Shown piece by piece: positions 7,850 through 16,295 of a stretch of DNA of 64,000 nt. Numbering within the stretch: position 1 is the stretch's first letter; the number at the start of each line of letters is the position of its first letter. The position numbers and the translations under genes were made by a program. Origin of the DNA: Anaerolineaceae bacterium UBA5404 (GTDB lineage Bacteria > Chloroflexota > Anaerolineae > Anaerolineales > Anaerolineaceae); the NCBI GenBank assembly GCA_002409625.1, contig DHNY01000008.1:58717-122716 (forward strand), in the 5' to 3' direction. Under the pieces are notes generated by a model, which saw only the letters and a program-made list of their open reading frames with translations, was not told where the DNA came from and made no database searches.

Positions 7850-9037
7850 CTACGGCAAAGGCAAAGCAATCACCTGATCCACCCCAGCGCCATTACTGGT
7901 CATGATCCAAAGTTGCCCTTCCGGCGAAACAACCACATTCCTAATCCGCCCAAACTCATTTTTGTACAAAACCTCAAACGTGTCCATGCTCATGCCATCC
8001 ACTGGCACGCGATAAACTGCCGCGCCACGCAAACCCGCAAAATAGAGCACATCATCCACAATCACCGCGCCTGAAGGTGCCCAGGTATCATTCCGCCCGG
8101 ACTCGATCACCGGCGCCGTGTAACCCTCCTGGGTCTGCATGCCCCGCAACAAAGGCCAGCCGTAATTCTTACCGGGCTCAATCAAATTGACCTCGTCATT
8201 GCCCGTTTCAGACCCACTGGGACCGTGCTCCGTGGACCACAAGCGGCCCTGGCTATCCCACGCCAAACCCTGCGCGTTGCGATGCCCAGTGCTCCACACA
8301 CTGCTCCCAAAAGGATTGTCATCGGGGATGCTGCCATCATCGTTCAAGCGCAAAATCTTGCCGTTCAAAGACTCCAGGTTTTGGGCAATGTCAGGATTAC
8401 CCGCGTCACCCGTGGTGATATAAAGCTTGCCATCCGGACCAAATTTAATGCGCCCGCCATCATGGATGCTCGAGCCTGAAATCTCATCCACTATCACAAA
8501 GCGTTCACTTAATTGATCATCCCGGAAAACATAACGCTCCACACGGTTCAGAACCTGCCCGGGCAGCTCATAGGTAACATAGAGGTACAGCCAGGCGTTT
8601 TGCTCAAATTCGGGGTGAAGCGCCAAGCCCAACAGACCACCCTCACCGATGTGCGCGACACCTTTTATCGGGATGCGTTCTTCACCGTTCCTGATGAGAA
8701 GCAGATTACCTGGTCTTTCAGTAAGCAAAATGCCTCCATCAGGTAAAAAGACCAATTCCCAAGGCCAGCTCAAACCTTCAGCGATAACCTTCGGCTCGGA
8801 TGGCCAAACAGGCTTTGCTGTTTCAATGGGTTTAGGTTCTTCTGTTGGCAAAAAGGTTGGCTCGGGTTGGGCTTCTTCAGTAGGATTTTCAGGCTTTTCA
8901 GGTTCTGGACTTGGTTGTACAGGCACAGTTTCCGTCCGCACCTGAGTAACTTCTTTTGTGGGTTCTGGCAATGGTTGCGTGCAAGCCACCAAGCCTAATA
9001 CTATAAGTAAACTTATAAGCTGTATTCTTTTCATCAT
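7850..9037 (-). CDS. PQQ-dependent sugar dehydrogenase-like lipoprotein (glucose/sorbosone dehydrogenase family)
   Basis: The start is placed at the paired ATG ATG behind AGAAGGAGTT. The product is 395 residues. An N-terminal signal peptide ends in LVAC with the lipobox Cys at about residue 19, followed by a Pro/Glu/Thr-rich linker of some 60 residues. The rest is a six-bladed beta-propeller of the GSDH family (PF07995): WELVFLPDGGILLTERPG, GGLLGLALHPEF, SIHDGGRIKFGPDGKLYIT, TGHRNAQGLAWD, EHGPSG and KNYGWP are the standard blade motifs. Family members oxidise sugars with PQQ, although many bacterial homologues are uncharacterised. Anchored outside the cell membrane. Confidence 0.88.
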   Translation of the reverse strand: MMKRIQLISLLIVLGLVACTQPLPEPTKEVTQVRTETVPVQPSPEPEKPENPTEEAQPEPTFLPTEEPKPIETAKPVWPSEPKVIAEGLSWPWELVFLPDGGILLTERPGNLLLIRNGEERIPIKGVAHIGEGGLLGLALHPEFEQNAWLYLYVTYELPGQVLNRVERYVFRDDQLSERFVIVDEISGSSIHDGGRIKFGPDGKLYITTGDAGNPDIAQNLESLNGKILRLNDDGSIPDDNPFGSSVWSTGHRNAQGLAWDSQGRLWSTEHGPSGSETGNDEVNLIEPGKNYGWPLLRGMQTQEGYTAPVIESGRNDTWAPSGAVIVDDVLYFAGLRGAAVYRVPVDGMSMDTFEVLYKNEFGRIRNVVVSPEGQLWIMTSNGAGVDQVIALPLP

Positions 9038-9130
9038 AACTCCTTCTAAAACTAAGGGGAATCTCATTTTACATAATTAATTCCATGGTGAAAAGTTAAC
9101 AAATATACAAGCAAACAGTCTCTTTAAATG

Positions 9131-9162
9131 AAAAAAACCGCCTTGATTGCTCAAAGCGGTTT
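9131..9162 (-). terminator. Intrinsic terminator after pnp
   Basis: On the minus strand AAACCGC / GCGGTTT closes a 14-nt loop and is followed directly by a T-run. It lies just beyond the pnp stop codon. Confidence 0.8.
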
Positions 9163-9179
9163 GATTGTTTGCAAAAAGC

Positions 9180-11465
9180 TTAGCGTCGATCGCGCTTATC
9201 GTAGCCACCACGGCGGTCGCCACCACTGCGTCGATCACCACTGCTACGGCGATCACCACGGTCACCACCGCTTCTGCGGTCGCCACGGTCGCCACCACTT
9301 CTTCGGTCACCGCCACCAGTTCGTGGTCGGGCACCGCGGGGACTGTCATGCTCGCGGGCTTCTTCAGCCGTCCAGCCTTCCAACAAAGCCTGGCGCGAAA
9401 GGCGAATCTTGCCATCGGGAGAGATATCAATCACCATCACGGTTAAATCATCACCCACATTGACCACGTCTTCAACTTTTTCAACGCGCTCAGTGCTCAG
9501 TTGGCTGATGTGCACCATGCCGTCCACACCGGGCAAAATCTCGATGAAAGCGCCAAAATCGGTCACGCGCACACACTTTCCAGTGTAGATGCGACCAATT
9601 TCTGGGGTTTCGGTAAGTGCCAAAATGCGTTCGCGGGCTTCGTTGAATCCTTCACCGTCGATTGCAGCGATGTAAACGGTACCGTCATCATCGATGTCAA
9701 TTTTGGTGTTGGTTTCTTCTTGCAAGGCGCGAATGTTCTTGCCAGCTGGACCAATAATGGCGCCAATTTTGTCAATCGGTACTTTAATGGTCTCGATGCG
9801 TGGAACATGAGGCTTGAGTTCAGGTCGTGGTTCAGCAATAACCTGGGTCATCTGGCCTAAAATGTAGAGGCGGGCATCCTTGGCGCGTGCCAGGGCTTCT
9901 GCCATAATGGCGGGAGTAATGCCAGCAATTTTGATATCCATCTGCAAGGCAGTAATACCATTGCGCGTGCCGGCAACTTTAAAGTCCATGTCACCGAGGT
10001 GATCTTCGGTGCCAAGAATATCCGTCAAAATGACGTAACGGTCACCTTCCATAATCAACCCCATTGCCACACCGCTCACGGGCGCGGTAATGGGCACACC
10101 ACTGTCCATCAATGCCAGGCTTGAACCACAAACTGAGGCCATTGAGCTGGAGCCATTGGATTCTAAAACCTCAGACACGAGGCGAATGGTATAGGGGAAT
10201 GCTTTCTCATCAGGCAAAACAGGTTCAAGAGCACGTTCTGCCAAGGCACCATGGCCGATTTCGCGGCGGGACTGTCCACCCACGCGGCGAGTTTCGCCAG
10301 TGGCATAAGGTGGAAAGTTGTAGTGGTGCATGTAGCGTTTGCTGTCCATGCCGTTGAGGTTGTCGAGTTCTTGCGCTTCTTTGGGGGTACCCAAGGTAGC
10401 CAAGGTTAGCACCTGGGTTTCGCCGCGGGTAAACAAACCAGAGCCATGCGCGCGTGGTGAAATATCGGTTTCCACGCTAATTTCGCGAACTTCATAAACC
10501 TTGCGATTATCTGGGCGTTTGCCTTCGTAGAGAATACGATCGCGCACAACCATGCGTTCAGCTTCGTCAAAAGCTTTAGCCAGGTTGACTAGCTCAACAA
10601 GATCGGGTTCTTGTCCCAAAGTTTGCAAGAGATAATCTGCTTTTATTTGGTCAATACCACCGTACATGTTGGCTTTGGAATATTCGCTGTCTAAAAGCGC
10701 GGTAACGCGGTCTTTGATGTCAGCTTTTACGCGGTCAATCAAAGCCTGGTCGCTCACTGCCAGAGCAACTTCCTTCTTGGCTTTGCCAATTTCAGCTGCC
10801 ATGCGCTCTTGCACTGCAATCACGTCCTGAATGCTGTCATGGGCTAATTGCAAAGCTTCGGCCATCAGTTCTTCGGTTACTTCACTCGAGCCGGCTTCAA
10901 CCATCAAAATGGCTTCTTTGGTACCAGCCACGCGTAAATCAAGCGAAGACTCTTCCATCTCATGGATGCTGGGATTTGCCACCAATCGCCCATCAATATA
11001 AGCGATTCGCACTGCGCCAACAGGTCCACCCCATGGCACATCGGATATCATCAGCGCAGCGGAAGCCGCATTGATAGCAAGCATGTCCAAGGCGTTATCG
11101 TTGTCAGCAGAGAGTGACATCAAAATAACCTGCACCTCATTGCGCATACCTTCTGGGAAGAGTGGGCGCAAGGGTCGGTCAGTGAGGCGTGCCACCAGAG
11201 TGGCGTCTGTGCTTGGGCGTCCTTCGCGGCGGAAGAACGAGCCGGGGATCTTTCCACCAGCGTACATGCGCTCTTCGTAATCCACGGTCAAGGGGAAGAA
11301 ATCCACGCCTTCGCGTACATTGCCAAGCGTTGCGGCAGCAAAAATCATGCTATCGCCTTGGCGAACAACAATCGAACCACCCGCTTGGCGAGCCAAACGG
11401 CCGGTTTCGAAGCTCAGTTCTTTACCACCCAAGGTGGCTTTATAGAGAATTGCTTCAGGTTTCAT
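9180..11465 (-). CDS. pnp: Polynucleotide phosphorylase
   Basis: This is the 3'-5' phosphorolytic exoribonuclease of the RNA degradation machinery. The 761 residues comprise two RNase PH domains (first near 10-145, second near 320-530, with FPPYATGETRRVGGQSRREIGHG split over the phosphate site), a KH domain (GPAGKNIRALQEET) and an S1 domain (GKCRVTDFGAFIEILPGVDGMVH type). The last ~45 residues are a repetitive Arg/Gly/Asp/Ser tail built from GGDRR-like units. It follows rpsO with a 185-bp spacer, the classic rpsO-pnp order. Ribosome site AAAGGAAAAT. Confidence 0.97.
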   Translation of the reverse strand: MKPEAILYKATLGGKELSFETGRLARQAGGSIVVRQGDSMIFAAATLGNVREGVDFFPLTVDYEERMYAGGKIPGSFFRREGRPSTDATLVARLTDRPLRPLFPEGMRNEVQVILMSLSADNDNALDMLAINAASAALMISDVPWGGPVGAVRIAYIDGRLVANPSIHEMEESSLDLRVAGTKEAILMVEAGSSEVTEELMAEALQLAHDSIQDVIAVQERMAAEIGKAKKEVALAVSDQALIDRVKADIKDRVTALLDSEYSKANMYGGIDQIKADYLLQTLGQEPDLVELVNLAKAFDEAERMVVRDRILYEGKRPDNRKVYEVREISVETDISPRAHGSGLFTRGETQVLTLATLGTPKEAQELDNLNGMDSKRYMHHYNFPPYATGETRRVGGQSRREIGHGALAERALEPVLPDEKAFPYTIRLVSEVLESNGSSSMASVCGSSLALMDSGVPITAPVSGVAMGLIMEGDRYVILTDILGTEDHLGDMDFKVAGTRNGITALQMDIKIAGITPAIMAEALARAKDARLYILGQMTQVIAEPRPELKPHVPRIETIKVPIDKIGAIIGPAGKNIRALQEETNTKIDIDDDGTVYIAAIDGEGFNEARERILALTETPEIGRIYTGKCVRVTDFGAFIEILPGVDGMVHISQLSTERVEKVEDVVNVGDDLTVMVIDISPDGKIRLSRQALLEGWTAEEAREHDSPRGARPRTGGGDRRSGGDRGDRRSGGDRGDRRSSGDRRSGGDRRGGYDKRDRR

Positions 11466-11578
11466 ATTTTCCTTTCACTGGTAGCCAGTGCAGGAACTGA
11501 AGTTCAACGGGCAGGCTTGCCCGGCAAAATTCAATACCCGACTGGCTTGATAAATTGTTGACTGATACCACAACAGGC

Positions 11579-11620
11579 CACGCTTTGACCCATTCCAAGA
11601 ACGGTTTCGGTCAAGGCGTG
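11579..11620 (-). promoter_or_regulatory. Long hairpin in the rpsO-pnp spacer, possible RNase III processing site
   Basis: On the minus strand CACGCC-TTGACC pairs with GGTCAA-AGCGTG around an ~18-nt loop, nearly 12 bp with one mismatch. It is not followed by a T-run. It lies between rpsO and pnp, the position where other bacteria carry an RNase III-cleaved stem used in PnpA autoregulation. A smaller stem CACTGG / CCAGTG (11476-11490) abuts the pnp ribosome site. Confidence 0.5.
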
Positions 11621-11650
11621 CTCTGCAATAAGTATCATTTGTTAATAACT

Positions 11651-11923
11651 TTACTTCCTGCGAATCTTCAGCTCTTCGGTAATCGCCAGGAAAGCATCGT
11701 AATCCTTTTGGCGAAGATAAGCTAAAAGGCGGCGGCGTTGGCCAACCAGTTTCAGCAAACCACGACGAGAGCTCTCATCGTGTTTGTTAGCGCGCAGGTG
11801 ATCGGTAAGGTTGGTGATGCGCTTTGTCAAAATAGCAATTTGCACCTGGGGTGAACCGGTGTCGCCGGGTTTTGTGGCGAACTTTTCAATAATTTCAGTT
11901 TTATCTTCTTTTGTAATCGACAT
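11651..11923 (-). CDS. rpsO: 30S ribosomal protein S15
   Basis: The 90-residue product is standard for S15, a primary 16S rRNA-binding protein of the 30S platform. Visible family motifs are GDTGSPQVQIAILTKRI, LRANKHDESSRRGLLKLVG and RRRLLAYLR. The ribosome site AGGAGCAGACGTC precedes the ATG. A -10 element is visible upstream, and pnp follows in the same direction. Confidence 0.98.
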   Translation of the reverse strand: MSITKEDKTEIIEKFATKPGDTGSPQVQIAILTKRITNLTDHLRANKHDESSRRGLLKLVGQRRRLLAYLRQKDYDAFLAITEELKIRRK

Positions 11924-12019
11924 GACGTCTGCTCCTAAATAGTATTTCTTTTATGCAGGTCTCCTGGGTCGAAGCCCGCGCCTTGCGCGAACCGCTCGCC
12001 CGACCAGTCACAACCCATT

Positions 12020-12049
12020 ATTATACACTAAAAGCTCCTGCTACTGCAA
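12020..12049 (-). promoter_or_regulatory. Promoter of rpsO-pnp
   Basis: On the minus strand TATAAT (12025-12020) is preceded by TTGCAG (12049-12044) with an 18-bp spacer. The -35 half lies inside the terminator hairpin of the neighbouring liv operon, giving a compact terminator-promoter overlap. Confidence 0.55.
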
Positions 12050-12058
12050 GAGCTTTTT
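12030..12058 (-). terminator. Intrinsic terminator after the liv operon
   Basis: AAAAGCTC (12030-12037) and GAGCTTTT (12050-12057) form an 8-bp stem. On the minus strand it lies about 60 bp past livM and is followed by TTTTAG. The T-run is short on this side. Confidence 0.55.
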
Positions 12059-12117
12059 GGCGTAAAACATTCTTTCGATTTCTGGAGTAAAACCAATACT
12101 CAATGAACAGAATGACC

Positions 12118-13185
12118 TTACTTCTTCTTTTCGAACAGCTTTTTCAAACCAAAGCGTTCAATCAGCATCTGCCAGCCTTCTTTAATCCTCAATCCGCCCA
12201 GTTTGAGACTGCCCACAATCCCATAGGGCACAAAGAGCACAAAGACCACATACACAATACCGGTGACCAAAGGCGCGCTGTCCTTCATGATGCCCCGCAA
12301 ACCGAGGTCTAATATCTTGATTACGAACGCGCCCACAATTGAACCGCTCAAAGTGGCAATGCCACCAATCAACACAATCAGCAAACCTGTTACGGTATAG
12401 CCAAGGTCAGCGATCGTCGGGCTGACAATCGGTTGATAGAGTGTATGCAAAACCCCGGCAATGGAGGCGGTAAAGGAAGCAATCAGCATCACCACCACTT
12501 TAAAAGCGGTTGTGTTATAGCCAAGCATCTTGGCGCGTGATTCGTTTTCTCTAATCGCGATGCTCACCCTACCCGTTGGCGAATCGATAAAGCGGCGATA
12601 AAAGATGTAAACCAGCACCAATATCAACAATGCCACAACGTAAAAACGCAAACGCTCAATCGAAGGGTCGATGAACGCCGGTTTAGGCACGCCTTGCAAG
12701 CCAACATCCGCACCAGTCAGCTTAATCATGTCGCTGGACATCACAATAATGTGGAACATGGATGCCAAGCCCAAAGTCACCATGGTAAAGGTTACCCCTT
12801 TCACTCTGGGCAACACAATGCTAAACAGCAAAGCCTGCACAATAGAAGTGCCCACAATGATCAATAGCACTTGCCACAAAGGTAATCCCAGCGTTTTTAG
12901 AGAGATACCTGTTGCATATGCCGCCACTGCAAAAAACATAGTGTGACCAAAGCTCATCAAGCCAGTGATGCCAAACAATAGGTCATAACTCAGTGCAAAT
13001 ATGGCAAGAATGAAGATTTCAATCCCAATGCCTTCAAGGTATTTCGAGAATCGTCCTTGATTGTTCCAGACTTCCAAGGGATTAGAGCCTTCAAAAAGCC
13101 CTATCACAAAGGGCAACAAGAGCATCACGGCAAAAAAGATTAAGATACCTTTATAGCGACTTAAGAATGATTGTTTCGTTTTCAT
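12118..13185 (-). CDS. livM: Branched-chain amino acid ABC transporter permease LivM
   Basis: This 355-residue integral membrane protein has about nine hydrophobic segments. It shows the family signatures GLMSFGHTMFFAVAAY, the cytoplasmic coupling sequence SPTGRVSIAIRENESRAKMLGYN, and GGIATLSGSIVGAF. LivM pairs with LivH to form the membrane channel of the HAAT-type importer. The ATG is 3 bp from the stop of livH, so translation is coupled. It is the last gene of livKGFHM, and a terminator follows. Confidence 0.93.
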   Translation of the reverse strand: MKTKQSFLSRYKGILIFFAVMLLLPFVIGLFEGSNPLEVWNNQGRFSKYLEGIGIEIFILAIFALSYDLLFGITGLMSFGHTMFFAVAAYATGISLKTLGLPLWQVLLIIVGTSIVQALLFSIVLPRVKGVTFTMVTLGLASMFHIIVMSSDMIKLTGADVGLQGVPKPAFIDPSIERLRFYVVALLILVLVYIFYRRFIDSPTGRVSIAIRENESRAKMLGYNTTAFKVVVMLIASFTASIAGVLHTLYQPIVSPTIADLGYTVTGLLIVLIGGIATLSGSIVGAFVIKILDLGLRGIMKDSAPLVTGIVYVVFVLFVPYGIVGSLKLGGLRIKEGWQMLIERFGLKKLFEKKK

Positions 13186-13188
13186 AAC

Positions 13189-14730
13189 TTAGTCCTGCCT
13201 TCCCAAGAGCCCATTTGGCAAAATCAAAAGCACGATAACCATCAAAAGCATGGTTGATGCTGGAATAATTGCCGGCGTCGGTTTGAAAATGATGTCCGTA
13301 AACGGTATTGGAATGCCAATTTGCCCATACTTGATCATAAACTGCTGAATCAAGCCCACCATCAACGACCCAAGCGCCGCGCCAGGATAACTGGTTAGAC
13401 CGCCAATCGCCAAAGCAATAAGAGCATTGAGCAAAAGTTTTTCGCCCATCGCCACCGATAAACCGTTTGAGGGTGCCGAAAGCACGCCACCCAATGCTGC
13501 CAAACCCGCACCAAGCGCGAAAACAAAAGTGAACACCCGGCGCACATTAATGCCCAAGGCTTCAACCATGTTACTGTCTTGCACGCCCGCGCGGATAATC
13601 ATACCGATGCGCGTTTTCTTTAGCAGCAACCATACTAAAATCAAAACGGTGATACCAATAATTGGCAAAACAATCTCGTCATATACCCTCACACGTCCGC
13701 CTAAAATCATAATGGTTGAACAGTTGTGGGTGAAGATGTCTTTTATAGACGTTGCCGGGCATGCCGCGCCAGCACCTCTAAAGAACTCAGGTTTGGGCAA
13801 AACAAACTCTGGCATTCCCCAAATTGCTTTCACCAGTTGCATACCAATGGTGCCCAGTCCTAAGGTGAGCATCAACTGATAAACCGGCCTGCTGTAAAGC
13901 GGCTGGATCATCGTTTTTTCCATCAAGGCACCCAGTCCAACCACACTCAAAACTGAAACCACAATCGCGATAATGAACAACCAATTAGTATTCATATCCA
14001 TTAACCAATTCGATAAAGGTGTGTTGAATGCCATTATCAAGGTGCCAAGCAAAAGCAAAATGACAAAAACCTGCCATTTTTTCCAGTGCAAACTGTGTTG
14101 TCGGTTTTCTTTGTAGCGAATGAGCGCCAAACCAAAGGCTAAAAGTGCACTTATCGCCAAACCACCATACAAAGCAAGCATGGGTGGAATGCCCTTAGCC
14201 TGGGCAGGCGCAACCGGCAAGCGAATACCCTGATCCGCCATATAAGAAAAGGAAATGGGACTTTGGGCGTAATTATTCAGCTGCCACATGGCAATCGGAT
14301 AGCGTGGCAGAATAAAAGCTGCCAATGCAACAGCTACAACCACCATCGACCAGCCTAGAATCTTCTTCTTTTGGGGGTCAAGCTTGATTTTATCTGCCAG
14401 GTAATCCCACAAAAAGTTTAGCGCGAAACCGGCCATGAGGAACAAAATGATGGGCGTAACATCCACAAAGGTATCTGGGCGCACAAAAACCGTCCAGCCC
14501 ACATAAGCGCCAATCATATACAGCGTGCCTTGCGCCAGGTTGAGCACATCCAGCAAGCCAAAAATAAGCGAGAAGCCGGCAGCGACCAAAAAGGTAACCG
14601 AGCCAACTGAAAAACCGCGCAAGGTGGTAATCAGCAAATCGCGGGGAGGCATGCCTCTGCCCGCCAGCACCAAAAAGACGACAAAAGCTGCAATCAGAAG
14701 AATTCCGGTAAGGTTAAGTTTCTTTTTCAT
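13189..14730 (-). CDS. livH: Branched-chain amino acid ABC transporter permease LivH, enlarged
   Basis: The start is taken at MKKKLNLTG because GGAGGGATTTG immediately precedes it; an in-frame ATG 18 codons upstream lacks a ribosome site. The product is 513 residues, against roughly 290-310 for typical LivH. The N-terminal block (SLIFGLLDVLNLAQGTLYM) and the C-terminal core (ALMEKTMIQPLYSRP, GMIIRAGVQDSNMVEALGIN, LAALGGVLSAP, GGLTSYPGAALGS) are standard. Between them lie about 170 extra residues with several additional hydrophobic segments. It is a permease of the five-gene operon. Confidence 0.9.
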   Translation of the reverse strand: MKKKLNLTGILLIAAFVVFLVLAGRGMPPRDLLITTLRGFSVGSVTFLVAAGFSLIFGLLDVLNLAQGTLYMIGAYVGWTVFVRPDTFVDVTPIILFLMAGFALNFLWDYLADKIKLDPQKKKILGWSMVVVAVALAAFILPRYPIAMWQLNNYAQSPISFSYMADQGIRLPVAPAQAKGIPPMLALYGGLAISALLAFGLALIRYKENRQHSLHWKKWQVFVILLLLGTLIMAFNTPLSNWLMDMNTNWLFIIAIVVSVLSVVGLGALMEKTMIQPLYSRPVYQLMLTLGLGTIGMQLVKAIWGMPEFVLPKPEFFRGAGAACPATSIKDIFTHNCSTIMILGGRVRVYDEIVLPIIGITVLILVWLLLKKTRIGMIIRAGVQDSNMVEALGINVRRVFTFVFALGAGLAALGGVLSAPSNGLSVAMGEKLLLNALIALAIGGLTSYPGAALGSLMVGLIQQFMIKYGQIGIPIPFTDIIFKPTPAIIPASTMLLMVIVLLILPNGLLGRQD

Positions 14731-14743
14731 CAAATCCCTCCGC

Positions 14744-15466
14744 TTATGCCACACCAAGATAGCGATGAATTTTGGCTTGATCACCGATTAATTCTGCCAT
14801 TTCGCCTCGGTCAACGCTCTTGCCTTCTTCGATGATGACATATTGATGGGCAAGCTTACTGGTGACCAAAAAGTTTTGATCAACCAAAATAACCGTGCTC
14901 TTTTTGGCAAGCTCAGCAATAACTTCAATCATCTGCTCAATCACCACCGGTGCCAAACCTTCGCTGGGTTCATCAATCAAAAGCAAGCGGTTATCAGGCA
15001 CCAGGGCGCGTGCGATGGCAAGCATTTGTTGCTGTCCGCCAGAGAGTTCCGTGCCACGCAAGTTGATAAACTTCTTAAGGTCCGGGAAGAGCTCAAAAAT
15101 CATCTCCCGTTTTTTATCAAAATCGCCCTTTTTCCGTTCGGCTATGCGCAAGTTTTCTTCTACCGACAAATCCCTAAACACCGCGCGGTGTTCCGGCACA
15201 AAACCGATACCCCGCTGAGCCACTTCGTATGGCGTGAGCCCCTGTATGGGTCTGCCCTCAAAGATGATTTCACCCTCTTTGACGGTTACAAGGTTCAAAA
15301 TGGATTTGAGTGTGGTCGTTTTTCCAGCACCATTGCGTCCCAACAAGGCGACGATTGACCCTCGCGGCACTTCAAAAGTGACCTCTTCAAGGATGTGATA
15401 ATGGCTGATGTAGCTTTGAATTTCCTGTACCTTTAAGATGCTCTCATTAGGCGATGTCAAGTTCAT
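14744..15466 (-). CDS. livF: Branched-chain amino acid ABC transporter ATP-binding protein LivF
   Basis: The start is placed at MNLTSPNES behind GGGAGGGCTTT; this overlaps the end of livG by 20 bp. The 240-residue product carries Walker A GRNGAGKTT, Q-loop region GFVPEHRAVF, signature LSGGQQQ, Walker B LLLIDEPSEGL and an H-loop position occupied by Q (VDQN), which is usual for LivF. It energises the LivH-LivM importer together with LivG. Confidence 0.95.
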   Translation of the reverse strand: MNLTSPNESILKVQEIQSYISHYHILEEVTFEVPRGSIVALLGRNGAGKTTTLKSILNLVTVKEGEIIFEGRPIQGLTPYEVAQRGIGFVPEHRAVFRDLSVEENLRIAERKKGDFDKKREMIFELFPDLKKFINLRGTELSGGQQQMLAIARALVPDNRLLLIDEPSEGLAPVVIEQMIEVIAELAKKSTVILVDQNFLVTSKLAHQYVIIEEGKSVDRGEMAELIGDQAKIHRYLGVA

Positions 15467-16223
15467 AAAGCCCTCCCAGGTATGCTGTTTGCACTTCTTG
15501 GTTGTTAGCAATTTCTGCCGGCACACCTTCCGCCAAAACCTTGCCATGGTTCATCACGGTAATAAAGTCAGCATTTTCCATGACCACATTCATATTATGT
15601 TCAACCAATAAAACCGTTTTAGAGCCTTCAGCCTGAATTTCTCTGATAAGGTCAATCAGTTCAGGCACTTGCTCACTCGCCATGCCCGCGGTTGGTTCAT
15701 CAAGCAACAAAAGTTCAGGATCCGGGGCTAAAATCATGCCCAGTTCCAGTTTGCGCTGATCACCATGAGCCAAAAACCGTCCCGGCACCATCGCTTTTTC
15801 CAGCAAACCAACTTGCTCCAACACCTCCCAGCTACGCGCGTCACAGCCTTCAATTTTGCTCGTGTCACGCCATATTTTAAAGTTGTCACCGCGCATTGAT
15901 TGGGTTGCCAGGCGCACATTTTCAAAGGCGCTTAAGTTAGGAAAAATGTTGGTAATTTGAAAAGATCGCCCAAGCCCCATGTGTATCATGCGATGTACCG
16001 GCAATTTTGTTAGTTCTTGCCCTTTGTAAATCACCGTACCACTGGTTGGTTTTAGCACCCCACTAATCAAATTGAACAGCGTCGTCTTACCCGCACCATT
16101 GGGTCCGATGAGGGCATGCAAAGTGTTGCGTTCAATTTGAATGCTCACATCGTTGACGGCTGCCAAGCCACCAAAATACCGGCTTAGGTTTTGTGTCTCT
16201 AGAATGATATCTTTTTGGGTCAT
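15447..16223 (-). CDS. livG: Branched-chain amino acid ABC transporter ATP-binding protein LivG
   Basis: This 258-residue ATPase carries Walker A GPNGAGKTT, the LivG-typical segment GLGRSFQITNIFPNLSAFEN, Walker B LLLDEPTAGM and H-loop LVEHNMNVVM. The usual LSYGxQR signature reads LAHGDQRKLE here, a mild deviation in the ABC signature (S to A at the second position). It lies 72 bp downstream of livK, separated by a hairpin. Confidence 0.93.
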   Translation of the reverse strand: MTQKDIILETQNLSRYFGGLAAVNDVSIQIERNTLHALIGPNGAGKTTLFNLISGVLKPTSGTVIYKGQELTKLPVHRMIHMGLGRSFQITNIFPNLSAFENVRLATQSMRGDNFKIWRDTSKIEGCDARSWEVLEQVGLLEKAMVPGRFLAHGDQRKLELGMILAPDPELLLLDEPTAGMASEQVPELIDLIREIQAEGSKTVLLVEHNMNVVMENADFITVMNHGKVLAEGVPAEIANNQEVQTAYLGGLYELDIA

Positions 16224-16253
16224 CGAGCCACCTTTCTGCTTAAATGAAATGTC

Positions 16254-16276
16254 GGAGCCCTTGGATTAAGGGCTCC
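16254..16276 (-). promoter_or_regulatory. Intercistronic hairpin between livK and livG
   Basis: A perfect 9-bp stem GGAGCCCTT / AAGGGCTCC with a 5-nt loop starts about 20 nt after the livK stop. No T-run follows on the minus strand, so it more likely protects the 3' end of livK mRNA or partly attenuates than fully terminates. That would raise binding-protein levels over the membrane subunits. Confidence 0.55.
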
Positions 16277-16295
16277 ATATTTTCAAAAAAATGAT

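Noticed and set aside
9128..9463. Long plus-strand frames rich in Ala, Thr or His over the end of pnp
   Set aside because: They are low-complexity shadows of the repetitive PNPase tail.
14731..14784. Earlier start for livH adding 18 residues
   Set aside because: It would overlap livF and lacks a ribosome site, whereas GGAGGGATTTG directly precedes the chosen ATG.
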